NCBI GenBank assembly: GCA_945957335.1
Contig: CAMFLJ010000202.1
Span: forward strand, 1-6,938
DNA: 6,938 nt
Direction of reading: 5' to 3'
Source of the DNA: an uncultured Actinomycetes bacterium
GTDB taxonomy: Bacteria > Actinomycetota > Acidimicrobiia > Acidimicrobiales > Acidimicrobilacustridaceae
The position numbers were made by a program, and so were the translations under genes. The notes under the pieces are model-generated. The model was not told the origin of the DNA and ran no database searches. It worked only from the letters and a program-made list of their open reading frames with translations. This document shows positions 6,137-6,938 of this stretch, piece after piece (within the stretch, counting starts at the first letter, position 1; every line of letters starts with the position of its first letter).

Positions 6137-6190
6137 TTCCTCCGCTCTGCCGGGGTCCGCCCCCGGCGCACGTGCAGCTTGGCACGCGCC
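6137..6190 (-). promoter_or_regulatory. Ribosome binding site and two overlapping leader hairpins of the secreted-protein gene
   Basis: GGAGGAA (6143-6137, minus strand) lies 5 bases before the ATG at 6131 and fixes the start. Just upstream, GCCGGGG and CCCCGGC (6149-6155 with 6161-6167) form a perfect 7-bp hairpin. Further upstream, 6165-6175 pairs with 6182-6190 (9 bp, a 2-base AC bulge, loop AGCTTG/CAAGCT) and contains the palindrome GCACGTGC (6168-6175). The hairpins share 6165-6167, so they cannot both form fully. Either could affect translation or be an operator. No convincing -10 box for this gene was found in the 140-base gap. Confidence 0.45.
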
Positions 6191-6258
6191 ACGGGCGCTT
6201 GCATGTCGATCCAGCGCGACCCTGCTCCGGGGGCGCTGGGGTGCGCCAGGCACCCGGC

Positions 6259-6264
6259 TAGAAA
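6259..6264 (+). promoter_or_regulatory. Weak candidate -10 box for the metallophosphoesterase gene
   Basis: TAGAAA (TANNNA, one base off TANNNT) ends 7 bases before the ATG at 6272, the same spacing as the other candidate leaderless starts. The GGTGG between box and ATG is only 2 bases from the ATG, too close to act as a normal ribosome binding site. Confidence 0.3.
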
Positions 6265-6271
6265 GGTGGCC

Positions 6272-6938
6272 ATGGAGCTGACCACCGTCGCCGACGACCA
6301 CGCCGTCGTTCACGACGGCCTGGCCGTGCGCCGCTACGACGGCCTCGAGCCCGACACGCTCTACGAGCTCGACGGCTTCGCGTTCCGCACCCTCGCCCGG
6401 CCCGCCGGGGCGCTGCTCTCCACCTTCGCCACCGTCAACGACGTGCACTTCGGCGAGGTCGAGTGCGGGGTCATCGGCGGCCACGACATGGCGCCCACCT
6501 ACCGGGTGGCCGACTTCGAGGAGCCCTACCCCGACACCATGAACCGGGGCGCGATCCACGAGATCGAGCAGCTCCGCCCCGACGTCGTGGTGGTGAAGGG
6601 CGACCTCACCGCCGACGGCACCGACGAGCAGTACCGCGACTTCCTCGAGTTCTACGGCGAGGCGTTCGGCGACCAGCTCGTGGTCACCCGCGGCAACCAC
6701 GACGCGTACGGCGGTGCCACCTTCGAGTCCGAGCCCTTCCAGCGGGTCGATCTGCCGGGCGCGGTGCTGGCGGTGCTCGACACCGCGGTGGTGGGCCGGG
6801 CCTCGGGCACCGTCACCGGTGCGCAGCTCGAGTGGCTGCACGACCTGGCGGCCGACGCCGACGGGCCGGTCTACGTGTTCGGCCACCACCACGTGTGGAG
6901 CCCCGACTCCGGCCCTCGCCCCGACGACTACTTCGGCA
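6272..6938 (+). CDS. Calcineurin-like metallophosphoesterase, 3' end beyond window
   Basis: The visible 222 residues contain all the front motifs of a two-metal phosphoesterase: N-D57-V-H59-F-G, K-G-D111-L-T, R-G-N142-H143-D144 and G-H205-H-H207-V-W. These ligands hold two metal ions for phosphomono- or diester hydrolysis; the substrate cannot be told. About 50 residues precede the first motif and include G-L-E-P-D-T-L-Y-E-L-D and F-R-T-L. That looks like a small beta-sandwich of the type seen before phosphatase domains in PhoD or purple acid phosphatase proteins. No signal peptide is present, so a cytoplasmic location is likely. The frame has no stop to the right edge. It is transcribed divergently from the secreted neocarzinostatin-like gene across 140 bases. 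The family call is firm; a cyclic-nucleotide phosphodiesterase (CpdA/Rv0805-like) is only one possibility. Confidence 0.9.
   Translation, partial: MELTTVADDHAVVHDGLAVRRYDGLEPDTLYELDGFAFRTLARPAGALLSTFATVNDVHFGEVECGVIGGHDMAPTYRVADFEEPYPDTMNRGAIHEIEQLRPDVVVVKGDLTADGTDEQYRDFLEFYGEAFGDQLVVTRGNHDAYGGATFESEPFQRVDLPGAVLAVLDTAVVGRASGTVTGAQLEWLHDLAADADGPVYVFGHHHVWSPDSGPRPDDYFG

Noticed and set aside
6132..6185. Upstream ATG start (6185) for the secreted protein
   Set aside because: It would put 18 extra residues, including a cysteine, before the signal peptide, and the clear GGAGGAA ribosome binding site serves ATG 6131.
5257..6285. Other long frames over the secreted-protein gene and the phosphoesterase start (also 4494-5363 plus and 6062-6892 minus)
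   Set aside because: No motifs are present and all conflict with genes supported by cysteine patterns or metal-binding motifs.
1..6938. CRISPR, tRNA, rRNA, insertion sequence or phage elements
   Set aside because: No spaced direct repeats, clover-leaf with CCA-type ends, transposase motifs or terminal inverted repeats were seen; the only repeats are within coding domains or are hairpins.

Overview
The window is very GC-rich, with compact genes, strong codon-position bias, GTG starts, several candidate leaderless promoters and an actinobacterial-type acyl-CoA carboxylase beta/epsilon pair. This points to a high-GC actinobacterium. Acidimicrobiia (Ilumatobacter/Iamia-like) is my guess from the style of the secreted protein, but the sequence does not prove it. 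There is no sign of a phage, insertion sequence, CRISPR array, tRNA or rRNA. The region reads as ordinary chromosome with one unusual secreted protein.

Layout, left to right. (1) A leftward tatA, cut by the left edge, encodes the Tat translocase pore subunit. (2) Divergent from it is a stand-alone LigD-type primase-polymerase (443-1453, +). It converges on a stand-alone ATP-dependent DNA ligase of the LigC type (1549-2616, -). Together they form a polymerase plus ligase repair pair; no Ku gene is present here. (3) Divergent from the ligase is an acyl-CoA carboxylase carboxyltransferase (beta) subunit (2709-4265, +). It is translationally coupled by a 4-base overlap to a 60-residue epsilon subunit (4262-4444). 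(4) A perfect 20-bp hairpin (4484-4527) separates this operon from the next, convergent gene. (5) The leftward gene 4545-6131 encodes a 528-residue exported protein. It is built of four tandem neocarzinostatin-fold domains joined by proline linkers, and is the most unusual object in the window. (6) Divergent from it, a calcineurin-like metallophosphoesterase starts at 6272 and runs off the right edge.

Functional links: polymerase and ligase plausibly act in sequence on DNA gaps or breaks. Beta and epsilon subunits form the carboxyltransferase part of an acyl-CoA carboxylase; its biotin carboxylase/BCCP alpha chain must be encoded elsewhere. TatA is part of an export route, and the neocarzinostatin-like protein has a signal peptide with a loosely Tat-like twin-arginine stretch, but any link between the two is speculative. 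The genes are otherwise independent transcription units in alternating orientation, with short intergenic gaps (about 90-145 bases) holding promoters or terminators. Four of the five gene starts on well-defined promoter candidates sit 6-8 bases downstream of a TANNNT-like -10 box with no Shine-Dalgarno sequence, suggesting leaderless mRNAs. tatA and the secreted protein instead have clear ribosome binding sites.
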